A stretch of DNA of 35,249 nt, taken from positions 1 to 35,249 of the forward strand of contig JABDBM010000042.1 of the NCBI GenBank assembly GCA_013288685.1, in the 5' to 3' direction. Under the pieces are notes generated by a model. The model ran no database searches. It was not told the origin of the DNA and saw only the letters and a program-made list of their open reading frames with translations. The translations under genes and the position numbers were made by a program. How positions within the stretch are numbered: the first letter of the stretch is position 1; each line of letters opens with the position of its first letter. The DNA is from Bacteroidota bacterium. Its GTDB lineage: Bacteria > Bacteroidota > Bacteroidia > Sphingobacteriales > Sphingobacteriaceae. Shown piece by piece: positions 1 to 8,002 of the stretch.

Positions 1-49
1 CCCGCCTTAAAAATGATATGGGGTTAAAAAGAGAAGTTGTTTTGTTAAC

Positions 50-634
50 CTATGTTAATTTTACGTTCGATATTTTAGCCCGGATGCGGCTAAGGCTTTG
101 TGGTTGGATGCCTAAGTAGGATGCAATTAAATGCTGAGGCAGCCGCTCAAATATGTGGGGTTGGCTGGTGAGTAATTCAAGATACCGTTCCTCGGCCGAT
201 TGGATCATTAAATTACGTTTACTTTTGGCGGTATCAATGAAAAGTTTTTCGGCAATCAACCGACCGAACCGCTCAAAACGCTGGCTGTGCTCATACAGCC
301 CATGCATATCGGCATAGTTTAATGTAAATAGCTCGCAATCTTCAATGGCTTCTATAAAATCAGGCGAGGGGGACTGCAATAAAAAACTTTCGTAATCGCC
401 AAGCCATTCTCCCTCAAAGGCAAACCCAATAGTATAATCTCCCTTTTCGCTTCGCGAAAAATACCTGAGGCCACCTTTATTTACCAGCACCATTGCCTTA
501 CAAACCTGGCCCTCTTTTAAATAAAAAGCGTACTTTTTTAAGGTTACCGGCTTAAGGCGCTGCATAAATAAAAACAGTTCCTCGTCGGTAAAATCAACCA
601 GCTTGCGTAACGATTGGGTGATGACTTCGTACAT
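50..634 (-). CDS. Crp/Fnr-family transcriptional regulator
   Basis: A 194-aa protein with the layout of Bacteroidota Crp/Fnr regulators: an N-terminal cyclic-nucleotide-binding-like beta-roll (about residues 20-115, including KEGQVCKAMVLVNKGGLRYF), a dimerisation helix, and a short C-terminal helix-turn-helix (LPQHLIASYLGIQPQSLSRI). The frame stays open upstream to a GTG at 721, but I place the start at the ATG at 634. A perfect -7 element TATATTTG lies on this strand at 686-679, so the longer form would begin upstream of its own promoter. The [4Fe-4S] cysteine pattern of Fnr is absent. These proteins usually sense small molecules or stress and act as cytoplasmic dimers on DNA; ligand and targets are unknown. 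It is divergent from the MBOAT gene, which may be a target (inference only). Confidence 0.85.
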   Translation of the reverse strand: MYEVITQSLRKLVDFTDEELFLFMQRLKPVTLKKYAFYLKEGQVCKAMVLVNKGGLRYFSRSEKGDYTIGFAFEGEWLGDYESFLLQSPSPDFIEAIEDCELFTLNYADMHGLYEHSQRFERFGRLIAEKLFIDTAKSKRNLMIQSAEERYLELLTSQPHIFERLPQHLIASYLGIQPQSLSRIRAKISNVKLT

Positions 635-678
635 ATTTAATGGCGTTTGTTGCTGATTATATGGTGACACAACTGTAT

Positions 679-686
679 CAAATATA
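679..686 (-). promoter_or_regulatory. -7 promoter element of the Crp/Fnr gene
   Basis: On the minus strand the sequence reads TATATTTG, an exact match to the Bacteroidota -7 consensus TAnnTTTG, 45 bp upstream of the ATG at 634. No clear TTG -33 box is seen at the expected distance, so the call rests on the -7 box and its position. Confidence 0.4.
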
Positions 687-796
687 CAGGAATAATTACA
701 GGCATCATAGCGGGAAGGCACGGATTGCCAACGGAAGGAACCTAAAACGGCGGGCCAAAACTTTTTTCGGCTTTTTAATTTCGATAGATAAGTTTT

Positions 797-840
797 TCAA
801 GTGAAACATTTTGTATTACAGCAGGTTATGTCAAGTGAAA
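797..840. repeat. Direct repeat TCAAGTGAAA, two copies
   Basis: The 10-mer TCAAGTGAAA occurs at 797-806 and again at 831-840, 34 bp apart (about three helical turns), immediately upstream of the MBOAT start and between two divergent genes. The layout would suit a regulator site, but no protein can be assigned. Confidence 0.3.
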
Positions 841-850
841 AATCACATGA

Positions 851-2254
851 ATGCTATTTAACAGCTCAATATTTTTACTCCTGCTGGTAGTAACGTTTTC
901 CGTATACTATATTCCTCTCCTCGCAAAATATCAGGTTCAGATCCTGATAGTTTCGAGTTTGGCATTTTATGCATACGGACAGCCTATTTTGCTGATACTG
1001 CTACTCGTATCAGCCTTAATTAATACACTTACCAGTTATGCGGTGGTTAATAGTAAGCCGTCCATGCTTAAATTTTATGCAGTATTGGGCGTGGCGGCAA
1101 ACTTAACCATATTGTGTTTTTTTAAGTATAGCCCGCTATTTGCTAAATCTTTTTTCGATACAACAGCGGGTTTCGGGCATTTTTTGTTGATGATACCTTT
1201 GCCCATCGGCATATCGTTTTACACTTTCGAGGGGGTGAGTCTTTTGATTGATGTTTATTCGAATAAACACCACGATGTTTTAACCATCGACAAATCGTTT
1301 AAGGCCCACGTGTACAAAACACTATTCTTTATTTCTTTTTTTCCGCACTTAATTGCCGGTCCAATATTAAAAGCTTACGAATTTTACCCGCAAATTGGCA
1401 ATAAAAAATTCGCAGATATCGACTGGAGTTATGTTTTTAAAAAGTTAACCATTGGCTATTTTTTAAAGATGGTAATTGCAGATAATTTGGCAAATTTTAC
1501 ATTTTGGATGGCTTATCCTTACTTTAAATCCCTGTCATCTGTCGACCTCGTGACAATGGTTTTTGGATATTCATTTCAAATATTTGCCGATTTTGCCGGC
1601 TATTCATTAATTGCCCTGGGCCTTGCCAAATTATTTGGATATAATTTAAATGAAAATTTTAATTTCCCTTATATATCTTCCTCTTTTTCGGAGTTTTGGA
1701 CACGCTGGCATATATCACTCTCTACGTTTTTAAAACAATATTTATACATCCCGTTAGGTGGCAACCGAAAAGGGAAAATACGAACTTATCTAAACCTGTT
1801 AGTTACAATGATACTTGGTGGGCTTTGGCATGGCGCAGCCTGGAGTTACGCAATATGGGGGCTGTTTCATGGCCTGGCCTTAGCAATTGAACGCTTTTTT
1901 AGCAACGATGCCCGCACCGCCAAACACAGCCTGCCGCGCAGGCTAATAATGGGCGTTACTGTTTTTGTATTTGTATCGGCGGCCTGGGTTTTGTTTAAAT
2001 TGCCGTTTGAATATGTTGTAGATTATTTTAAATCCATCGTCGTTAATGGTAAAATGCCGGCTAACTCAAACAATATAATGTTAATAGCCATCTATTCAAT
2101 CCCGGTTATTTTGTACCATTTAGTGTATTTGTGCCGCTCGGCTCGTTATGCCGTTTCCTTTAAAAAGTACGAATTTGCAGGTTACGGTTTGTTGCTGTTT
2201 TTAATAGCGGTAAATAGCGGCCCGTCAAATTCGTTTATCTATTTTCAATTTTAG
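851..2254 (+). CDS. MBOAT-family membrane O-acyltransferase (AlgI/DltB-like)
   Basis: A 467-aa polytopic membrane protein with about 10-12 hydrophobic segments. It carries the MBOAT signature FWTRWHISLSTFLKQYLYIP, followed by LGGLWHGAAWSYAIWGLFHG, with the conserved histidines near residues 327 and 340. Length and motif order match AlgI/PatA/DltB-type enzymes, which pass an acyl (usually acetyl) group across the cytoplasmic membrane for O-acylation of an exported polysaccharide or cell-wall polymer. The next gene begins 2 bp after this stop and encodes an SGNH-like protein, the usual partner that completes the transfer outside the membrane. No polysaccharide synthesis genes are adjacent, so the substrate cannot be named. 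The ATG at 851 begins a typical MLFNSSIFLLLL start. Confidence 0.9.
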   Translation: MLFNSSIFLLLLVVTFSVYYIPLLAKYQVQILIVSSLAFYAYGQPILLILLLVSALINTLTSYAVVNSKPSMLKFYAVLGVAANLTILCFFKYSPLFAKSFFDTTAGFGHFLLMIPLPIGISFYTFEGVSLLIDVYSNKHHDVLTIDKSFKAHVYKTLFFISFFPHLIAGPILKAYEFYPQIGNKKFADIDWSYVFKKLTIGYFLKMVIADNLANFTFWMAYPYFKSLSSVDLVTMVFGYSFQIFADFAGYSLIALGLAKLFGYNLNENFNFPYISSSFSEFWTRWHISLSTFLKQYLYIPLGGNRKGKIRTYLNLLVTMILGGLWHGAAWSYAIWGLFHGLALAIERFFSNDARTAKHSLPRRLIMGVTVFVFVSAAWVLFKLPFEYVVDYFKSIVVNGKMPANSNNIMLIAIYSIPVILYHLVYLCRSARYAVSFKKYEFAGYGLLLFLIAVNSGPSNSFIYFQF

Positions 2255-2256
2255 AT

Positions 2257-3096
2257 ATGATAAAAAAAAGCTTACTTACGTTCGCATTCCTGTTCGTCAT
2301 ATACAACATATTTCTGTTTTTTAACAAAGTTGCATGGCATTCTACTCAAAGCCAATTTCAGGGCAGTGTTATCAAGTCAGACAGGTATATTGATGATCCT
2401 AATACCCCGCAGGCGGTAGTGGTAGGTACGTCGTTATCGTCAATGATAGTTGATGACAGCATTCCTGGGCTTTATAATTTGTCGATGCCGGGGATGGCGT
2501 TATTTGATGGCTGCCATATACTTTTTAAACGGAAAACAATACCTCCCGCTGTGTTTATCGAAGTAAACTATTTTTATAAGGACGAAAACAAAAGCTTCAC
2601 GTCATCATTTGATTCAAAAATAGAAAGTTTTTCAAAAGCTCACTTACTGGCCCTGCGCGACGAAAATCAGCCGGTGGGTATCATAAGGCATTTTTTTTGG
2701 CTGCGCGGTCATCCAGGCGGTAATGTTGTTCACAATACTATTTTGCCCCAACAGGTGCTTCAGGAACTTGTTAAAAATCACAAAAAGGACTATATCCATC
2801 CCGATGATAAATTGATCAGCAATGGATTACTTCAGTTAAAAGCAACTGTAAGCCAAATTCAAGCCCGGGGCAGTAAGGTTTACTTTTTTGAGATGCCTAC
2901 CGATACATCGCTCGAGCAATTGCCATTAGCAGTTAAAGTACGACAATTGATAACCACTACTTTTGCAGATATTCCGTTTTTGCCAATTCCCAAACAGGTA
3001 TTTAGCACTATTGATGGTATCCATTTAAATGGTAACGATGCAGTTGAGTATACCCGATACTTCAAAAGTTATGTGCAAAAAGCTGCATTAAATTAA
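2257..3096 (+). CDS. Membrane-anchored SGNH/DltD-like protein, MBOAT partner
   Basis: A 279-aa protein with one N-terminal membrane segment (about residues 5-23) and an extracytoplasmic remainder. Two blocks identify an SGNH-hydrolase-like fold: VVVGTSLSSMIV, with candidate nucleophile Ser59 in GTSLS, and DGIHLN near the C-terminus, the Asp253-x-x-His256 of block V. It is translationally coupled to the MBOAT gene (2-bp gap). In AlgI-AlgJ/AlgX, PatA-PatB and DltB-DltD systems the SGNH-like member accepts the acyl group from the MBOAT or transfers it to the polymer; I infer the same role here. Overall similarity to any named member is too weak for a symbol. A strong terminator follows at 3142-3176. 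Confidence 0.7.
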   Translation: MIKKSLLTFAFLFVIYNIFLFFNKVAWHSTQSQFQGSVIKSDRYIDDPNTPQAVVVGTSLSSMIVDDSIPGLYNLSMPGMALFDGCHILFKRKTIPPAVFIEVNYFYKDENKSFTSSFDSKIESFSKAHLLALRDENQPVGIIRHFFWLRGHPGGNVVHNTILPQQVLQELVKNHKKDYIHPDDKLISNGLLQLKATVSQIQARGSKVYFFEMPTDTSLEQLPLAVKVRQLITTTFADIPFLPIPKQVFSTIDGIHLNGNDAVEYTRYFKSYVQKAALN

Positions 3097-3141
3097 TTTG
3101 GATAACTACAATTGTGCTGGCAGATAGTAATTATCTGTAAA

Positions 3142-3176
3142 ACAAAAGCCACCTTGTTTCATAAGGTGGCTTTTGT
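3142..3176. terminator. Bidirectional intrinsic terminator (MBOAT operon / efp)
   Basis: A perfect 14-bp inverted repeat: ACAAAAGCCACCTT, loop GTTTCAT, then AAGGTGGCTTTTGT. The A-rich left and T-rich right flanks give a U-tract on either strand. It lies between the stop of the SGNH gene (3096, +) and that of efp (3193, -), so it can end both converging transcripts. A smaller hairpin (CAGATA/TATCTG) precedes it at 3121-3137. Confidence 0.85.
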
Positions 3177-3192
3177 CTTAGCTAATTGTGGT

Positions 3193-3753
3193 CTATTTTA
3201 CGCGCTCAACGTAGTCCCCGGTGCGGGTATCAACTTTTATTTTATCACCCTGGTTTACAAAAAGAGGCACTTTTATTTCAATGCCGTTTTCTGTAGTTGC
3301 AGATTTTAGCGCGCCCGATGAAGTATCACCCTTCACAGCGGGTTCGGCATAAGTAATTTCTAACTCTACAAAGTTTGGCGCCTGCGCCATAATTGGTTCT
3401 TCACTTTCAAAGGAAACTATTACACTCATGCCTTCTTTCAGAAATTTTGCCGAAGGGCCGAATAGTGATTTGGGGATATTATGCTGATCGTAAGTGGTAT
3501 TATCCATAATCACCATAAAATCGCCGTCTTCGTAAAGATATTGGAAGTCGTTGGTTTCAACCCTGCAAATTTCAACCTGTTCGTCGGTAGCTAAACGGGC
3601 CTCTACAATTTTACCGGTTTTTATATTGCGGAATTTATCCAGGTAGAATGCCCCGCCTTTGCCTGGTGTACGATGCAGCACTTCGGTAACAGTTACCAGT
3701 TCGCCGTTAAAACGTAATATGTTCCCTACTTTAATTTCAGATGCCTTTGCCAT
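3193..3753 (-). CDS. efp: Translation elongation factor P
   Basis: A 186-aa protein covering the three beta-barrel domains of EF-P: KOW-like domain I (about 1-65), then two OB domains. Domain I carries the loop RTPGKGGAF, where Lys32 corresponds to the modified lysine (Lys34) of E. coli EF-P; the C-terminus ends DTRTGDYVERVK, also typical. EF-P enters the ribosome E site and relieves stalling at polyproline. I chose the ATG at 3753 (MAKASEIKVGN), because the 10 extra residues of the longer frame are not family-like and a -7 box lies just upstream of the 5' end at 3788-3781. No epmA/epmB-type modification gene is in the window. Confidence 0.97.
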   Translation of the reverse strand: MAKASEIKVGNILRFNGELVTVTEVLHRTPGKGGAFYLDKFRNIKTGKIVEARLATDEQVEICRVETNDFQYLYEDGDFMVIMDNTTYDQHNIPKSLFGPSAKFLKEGMSVIVSFESEEPIMAQAPNFVELEITYAEPAVKGDTSSGALKSATTENGIEIKVPLFVNQGDKIKVDTRTGDYVERVK

Positions 3754-3780
3754 GAAAATGGATTTATAAAATTTTGACGC

Positions 3781-3788
3781 CAAAGATA
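3781..3788 (-). promoter_or_regulatory. -7 promoter element of efp
   Basis: The minus strand reads TATCTTTG, matching TAnnTTTG exactly, 28 bp upstream of the efp ATG at 3753. No convincing -33 TTG is seen. Confidence 0.45.
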
Positions 3789-3887
3789 GACTAAGTTATG
3801 ATAAACATGAGGCTTAGCATCAATATTTAATAATTGCTTCTACAAAAGATGGCGTGGACACTAAATTAACCTCGTTTATTTTGTTTT

Positions 3888-4006
3888 ACCACAGAGGCCA
3901 CAAAGAAGGCACAAAGTGCACAGAGTTTTTAATTATACCCCCGATCTTCACCACTCATTTTTTCTATTCTCTGTGTGCTTTGTGCCTTCTCGGTGATCTC
4001 CGTGGT
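3888..4006. repeat. Long imperfect inverted repeat (dispersed-repeat type)
   Basis: Two 38-nt arms, 3888-3925 and 3969-4006, face each other across a 43-nt spacer. Aligned by eye, 31 of 38 positions pair. Arm sequence is low-complexity and built on CACAGAG/CACAAAG units (left arm starts ACCACAGAGG, right arm ends CTCCGTGGT). From memory, elements with this ACCACAGAG...CTCTGTGGT look recur between genes in many bacterial genomes, including Bacteroidota; I cannot verify copy number here. It fills most of the 332-bp efp/phosphoesterase intergenic region. No ORF is visible in it. Confidence 0.75.
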
Positions 4007-4062
4007 TATTTAAACAATTTACAGCAGCTATAATAGCCGGGGGAATTAACAGTTAAATATTA

Positions 4063-4090
4063 TTGGGGCAAAACAAATGTTTTATATTTA
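4063..4090 (+). promoter_or_regulatory. Putative promoter of the propeller-phosphoesterase gene
   Basis: A TTG at 4063-4065 is followed after 17 bp by TATATTTA at 4083-4090, one mismatch from TAnnTTTG, and 25 bp later by the ATG at 4116. Spacing fits a Bacteroidota -33/-7 promoter. Confidence 0.35.
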
Positions 4091-4115
4091 GCCCGCACAT
4101 CAAAAACTGGTGCTC

Positions 4116-6815
4116 ATGAAAAAAGAAATACAATTGCCTTTTTTTTCGATTTTATTGATGATCTGCCTCGGGGCATGTCATTCGCTCACCAAAGATACTG
4201 GTCGCCCGGGGCAGGAACAGGTAAACATGCACAGCACTTACGACGATAGTACACTAACCAATAGCATATTGCCCGTTATGATGCCCTATAACCGGCTGCT
4301 AAATCCGGCAGGCAAAGTGATCAGTTTTGGCGATCCGCGCACCGAAAACCACAGCCTGGATATAAAACTGATACCGCAAAGCACCATCCTGGCGGTGGAA
4401 GACAGGTTTGGCATTACGCTGATAGATACCAACAGCAGCAAAGTAATTGCCAATTGGCGATATACCGATGAACCCGGATACGGCGGCTTGATGAGTACTT
4501 ACTCGGGCCTTAAAATATGGAATACCGGCACCGAAACACAATTGTTTTGGAGTGCGGCCAGCACACAACGATCCTGCGTAATACAGGCAAAATGGGACGG
4601 ACAAAAAATAAGCATTCAACATGCTTTTAATTTTGAGCCACAAAGCCCCTCGCCAATGGCTTTGCCCAACGAAGTACTTATACATACCGAAAATTATAAC
4701 GACTACTTATACGTAGTGTTAAACGGCAACAACCAGTTGGTTAAAATAGACCTGAAAACGCAGCAAACCGTATGGGCGAAACCAACCGGGGTGGCGCCTT
4801 ACGGGATAGCATTTGTAGGCAAACAATTGTTTATAACCAACTGGGGAGGCCGGCAGCCAACCGATACGGTGGGCCGCGAAACGGCAGGGGTTCCGTATGG
4901 CGATGCATATATCGATCCCAAAACAGGCGCAACCGCCGAAGGCAGCGTACAGGTATTTGACGAGAATGGCGCAATACTGAAAGAGATACCAGTGGGGCTG
5001 CATCCAAATGTGGTGATTGCAAGTAAAGACAGCCGTTTTTTATATGTCGCCAATGCCAACAGTGATAATGTATCCGTTATTTCTGTATCCGGTTTAAAAG
5101 TGGTTGAAAACATCCCGGTGCGGTTAATGCCCGGTAAAAATGGCTTCATCGGCGATTCGCCCAATGCGTTGGCTATTAATAATGATGGTACCCAGTTGTA
5201 TGTAGCCAATGGCATGGATAATGCGGTTGCTGTGGTTAAGCTTGGCGCGATTTCATCGCTGAAGGGATCGGGGAAAACCCTGATCAAAGGTTTTATACCA
5301 ACCGAAGCCTATCCCGGCGGTTTGTTTTTGGATAATAACACCCTTTTTGTAACCAATTTGGAGGGCGAAGGATCACGCGCCAGCACTGGTGAATATAAAA
5401 CCACGGCAGTTCCGGCACGAACCGTTGCTTATAACTCGCACCACGAAAAAGCCACCATATCCATTATTCCTGTTCCCGGCGACCAGGTTTTAAAACAATA
5501 CACTACTCAGGTGAAAAACCTGAACATGGCGTTCAGGGCCGAGATAGCCCGTTTAACCCCACGACCCAACATCGCGCCAGCGCCCATACCCGAACGCATC
5601 GGCGAGCCATCGGTTTTTAAGCATGTGTTATACATCATCAAAGAAAACCGCACGTACGACCAGGTGCTTGGCGATATGCCCGAGGGTAAGGGCATGGCAT
5701 CGTTGTGTACCTATGGCGATAGCATTACCCCTAACCAGCATCAAATTGCCCGCGATTTTTTATTGCTGGATAATTATTATGCATCAGGAAAATGCTCGGC
5801 CGAGGGGCACCAATGGACAGATGCTGCCATGGTAACGGATTACGTGGAAAAAAATGTGCGCTCCTGGTTCCGCAGTTACCCGCACGTGCAGGAGGATGCA
5901 TTAGTTTACGATGCCAACGGCTTTATCTGGAACAATGCCGCCGATCACGGAAAAACGGTTAGAATTTATGGCGAGGCATGCCAGCCCCATTATGATCAAA
6001 CACAAACCTGGTCAACCATTTACAATAACGATAAGCAGGGGATACCTTTGGAATTTTATAACACCAGTACTATTTCGCGGGTGAGGCCCATCCTGTCGCA
6101 AAATTATCCTGGTTCTGACGAACTGAAAATTACCGACCAGGTACGTGCATCGGCATTTATAAAGGAACTGAAGGGATATGAGGACCAACCCGGCGACAAA
6201 CTGCCCGAGCTGATGGTAATGGCCCTCTCTGTAGACCATACCGAAGGTACCCGGCCCGGTCTTCCAAAACCCGAAGCCATGGTTGCCGACAACGACCTTG
6301 CCCTCGGCCGCATCATTGATGCCTTAACTAAAAGCCGTTTTTGGAAAAATACCGTGGTATTTGTTACCGAAGATGATTCGCAGGCCGGCTGGGATCATGT
6401 TTCTGCTTACCGTACAACAGGTTTTGTAATTAGTCCGTATAGCAGGCTGCAAAAAACGGTTTCTAAAAATTATAACCAAACATCCGTAGTGAGGTCCATT
6501 GAGCAAATATTGGGGATACCGCCCATGAATGCATTGGATGCAACCGCATTGCCTATGTTTGACTGTTTTAGCTATAAGCCTTCCAATTTAAGTTATAACT
6601 TCCTGAAGAACCGTATAGCGCTCGATCAGATCAATCCCAAACTATCCGCGTTAAAAGGGAAGGACCTTTATTTTGCAAAAGCGTCGTCCCTCCCCGAATT
6701 TGACCATGTGGACGGTGGTCGCGATGATTTGATGAACCGTATTTTATGGCATGCTGCCAAAGGGAAAAAACCATACCCTGCAAAATTGGCGGGTAAGGAC
6801 GATGACGATAAATAA
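4116..6815 (+). CDS. Lipoprotein: YVTN beta-propeller fused to phosphoesterase (PF04185-type)
   Basis: An 899-aa exported protein. It starts with a lipoprotein signal peptide ending in LGAC, lipidated Cys21; I use the ATG at 4116, not the GTG two codons earlier. Residues about 60-450 form a YncE/YVTN-type beta-propeller (SRFLYVANANSDNVSVI and DGTQLYVANGMDNAVAVV are clear blades). From about 500 comes a phosphoesterase domain of the phospholipase C/acid phosphatase superfamily: YIIKENRTYDQVLGD (Glu510-Asn511), NYYASGKCSAEGHQW, VTEDDSQAGWDHVSAYR. Such fusions occur in Bacteroidota as surface lipoproteins; substrate is unknown, a phosphate ester being likely. The C-terminus is the charged tail AGKDDDDK. 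The gene stands alone, with a strong terminator at its stop codon. Confidence 0.88.
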   Translation: MKKEIQLPFFSILLMICLGACHSLTKDTGRPGQEQVNMHSTYDDSTLTNSILPVMMPYNRLLNPAGKVISFGDPRTENHSLDIKLIPQSTILAVEDRFGITLIDTNSSKVIANWRYTDEPGYGGLMSTYSGLKIWNTGTETQLFWSAASTQRSCVIQAKWDGQKISIQHAFNFEPQSPSPMALPNEVLIHTENYNDYLYVVLNGNNQLVKIDLKTQQTVWAKPTGVAPYGIAFVGKQLFITNWGGRQPTDTVGRETAGVPYGDAYIDPKTGATAEGSVQVFDENGAILKEIPVGLHPNVVIASKDSRFLYVANANSDNVSVISVSGLKVVENIPVRLMPGKNGFIGDSPNALAINNDGTQLYVANGMDNAVAVVKLGAISSLKGSGKTLIKGFIPTEAYPGGLFLDNNTLFVTNLEGEGSRASTGEYKTTAVPARTVAYNSHHEKATISIIPVPGDQVLKQYTTQVKNLNMAFRAEIARLTPRPNIAPAPIPERIGEPSVFKHVLYIIKENRTYDQVLGDMPEGKGMASLCTYGDSITPNQHQIARDFLLLDNYYASGKCSAEGHQWTDAAMVTDYVEKNVRSWFRSYPHVQEDALVYDANGFIWNNAADHGKTVRIYGEACQPHYDQTQTWSTIYNNDKQGIPLEFYNTSTISRVRPILSQNYPGSDELKITDQVRASAFIKELKGYEDQPGDKLPELMVMALSVDHTEGTRPGLPKPEAMVADNDLALGRIIDALTKSRFWKNTVVFVTEDDSQAGWDHVSAYRTTGFVISPYSRLQKTVSKNYNQTSVVRSIEQILGIPPMNALDATALPMFDCFSYKPSNLSYNFLKNRIALDQINPKLSALKGKDLYFAKASSLPEFDHVDGGRDDLMNRILWHAAKGKKPYPAKLAGKDDDDK

Positions 6816-6841
6816 ACGAAGCCTCCAGGGCTTCGTTTATT
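6811..6841. terminator. Bidirectional intrinsic terminator
   Basis: A perfect 13-bp stem, AATAAACGAAGCC with loop TCCAG and GGCTTCGTTTATT. It overlaps the TAA of the phosphoesterase gene (+) and lies 13 bp from the stop of the converging aldo/keto reductase (-). A/T-rich outer ends supply a U-rich tail in both directions. Confidence 0.85.
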
Positions 6842-6853
6842 ACCTAACTTTAA

Positions 6854-7900
6854 CTATTCCGTTTTGTAAAGTTTTGGCGCCGTATTCAGCATTGGGAACT
6901 GGCGCTGGTGCCAATACGGATAGGCCGGTAAAATTTCACTGACTTTATCAAGCCGTTTAACCTGGTCAACTGTTAAATTCCAACCTACGGCGTCCAGGTT
7001 TTGTTTCAATTGTTCCTCGTTCCTTGCACCGATAATAATGTTAGCCACCGTTGGCCGCTGCAATAACCAGTTTAAGGATATTTGTGCGGCGGTTTTGCCG
7101 GTTTCTGCTACCAATTCGTCCAGTACATCTACAATATTGTACAGCCTTTCCTCGTCGGCATCGGTGTTCATCACGGGGCTACCGCCTTGTGCCACACGCG
7201 CATCCTGTGGAACAGGTTGATTCCTGCGGTACTTGCCGCTCAGTTTTCCACTGGCTAACGGGCTCCATACAATGGTGCCAACGTTTTCTGCAATGCCCAG
7301 CGGCATTAGTTCCCATTCAAAATCGCGGTTTAGCAGCGAATAGTAGGCTTGGTGCGCAATATATTTCGACCAGCCATACCGCTCGGAAACCGATAGGGAT
7401 TTCATGAGGTGCCAGCCCGAAAAGTTGGAGCAGGCAATGTACCGCACCTTGCCGCTTTCCACCAGGGTTTCCAAAGCTTTCAGCGTTTCCTGTATCGGTG
7501 TGTTGGCATCAAAGCCGTGCATGTGATAAATATCGATGTGATCGGTACCCAAGCGTTTTAAACTATCATCACAAGCTTTTAACAGGTTAAGGCGCGAGGA
7601 GCCATAGTCATTAGCGCCAATCCCGAAAGGGAAAGTGGCTTTGGTAGAGATGAGCACTTTATCCCTTAATCCTGTTAAGGCCTTACCTAATATTTCCTCT
7701 GACGCTCCGGCTGAATATACGTTAGAGGTATCGAACAGATTAACGCCTGCATCCAGGCATAAGTTGATGAGGCGTGTGGCTTCATCAACTTGCGTACTGC
7801 CCCAGGCTTTAAAAAAATCGTTGCTGCCGCCAAAGGTGGCTGTGCCAAAACTTAGTACTGGCACCCGTAATCCCGAGTCGCCCAATTGTCTGTATTCCAT
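6854..7900 (-). CDS. Aldo/keto reductase
   Basis: A 348-aa single-domain (beta/alpha)8 aldo/keto reductase that reduces carbonyls with NAD(P)H in the cytoplasm. The tetrad is present: Asp57 and Tyr62 in FDTSNVYSAGASEE, Lys87 in ISTKAT, His128 in YHMHGFD. The C-terminal cofactor-binding segment ANIIIGARNEEQLKQNL is intact. Length and motifs fit the broad group of oxidoreductases that includes YajO-like and potassium-channel beta-subunit-like AKRs; the substrate cannot be deduced. It is the third gene of a possible katG-AKR-AKR run, 102 bp downstream of the second, and could also have its own promoter. Confidence 0.92.
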   Translation of the reverse strand: MEYRQLGDSGLRVPVLSFGTATFGGSNDFFKAWGSTQVDEATRLINLCLDAGVNLFDTSNVYSAGASEEILGKALTGLRDKVLISTKATFPFGIGANDYGSSRLNLLKACDDSLKRLGTDHIDIYHMHGFDANTPIQETLKALETLVESGKVRYIACSNFSGWHLMKSLSVSERYGWSKYIAHQAYYSLLNRDFEWELMPLGIAENVGTIVWSPLASGKLSGKYRRNQPVPQDARVAQGGSPVMNTDADEERLYNIVDVLDELVAETGKTAAQISLNWLLQRPTVANIIIGARNEEQLKQNLDAVGWNLTVDQVKRLDKVSEILPAYPYWHQRQFPMLNTAPKLYKTE

Positions 7901-8002
7901 GATATGATGAGTATTTGTATTTGATTTATTTGTTTAAAATGAACTATAAAAAGTTAATTTGTTTCGGACTGCAAGCCATAATCGCTTACCGGAATTCGTT
8001 CA

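Noticed and set aside
4799..5287. 162-codon minus-strand frame inside the propeller domain
   Set aside because: It is antisense to a well-supported beta-propeller reading frame and has no homology signal.
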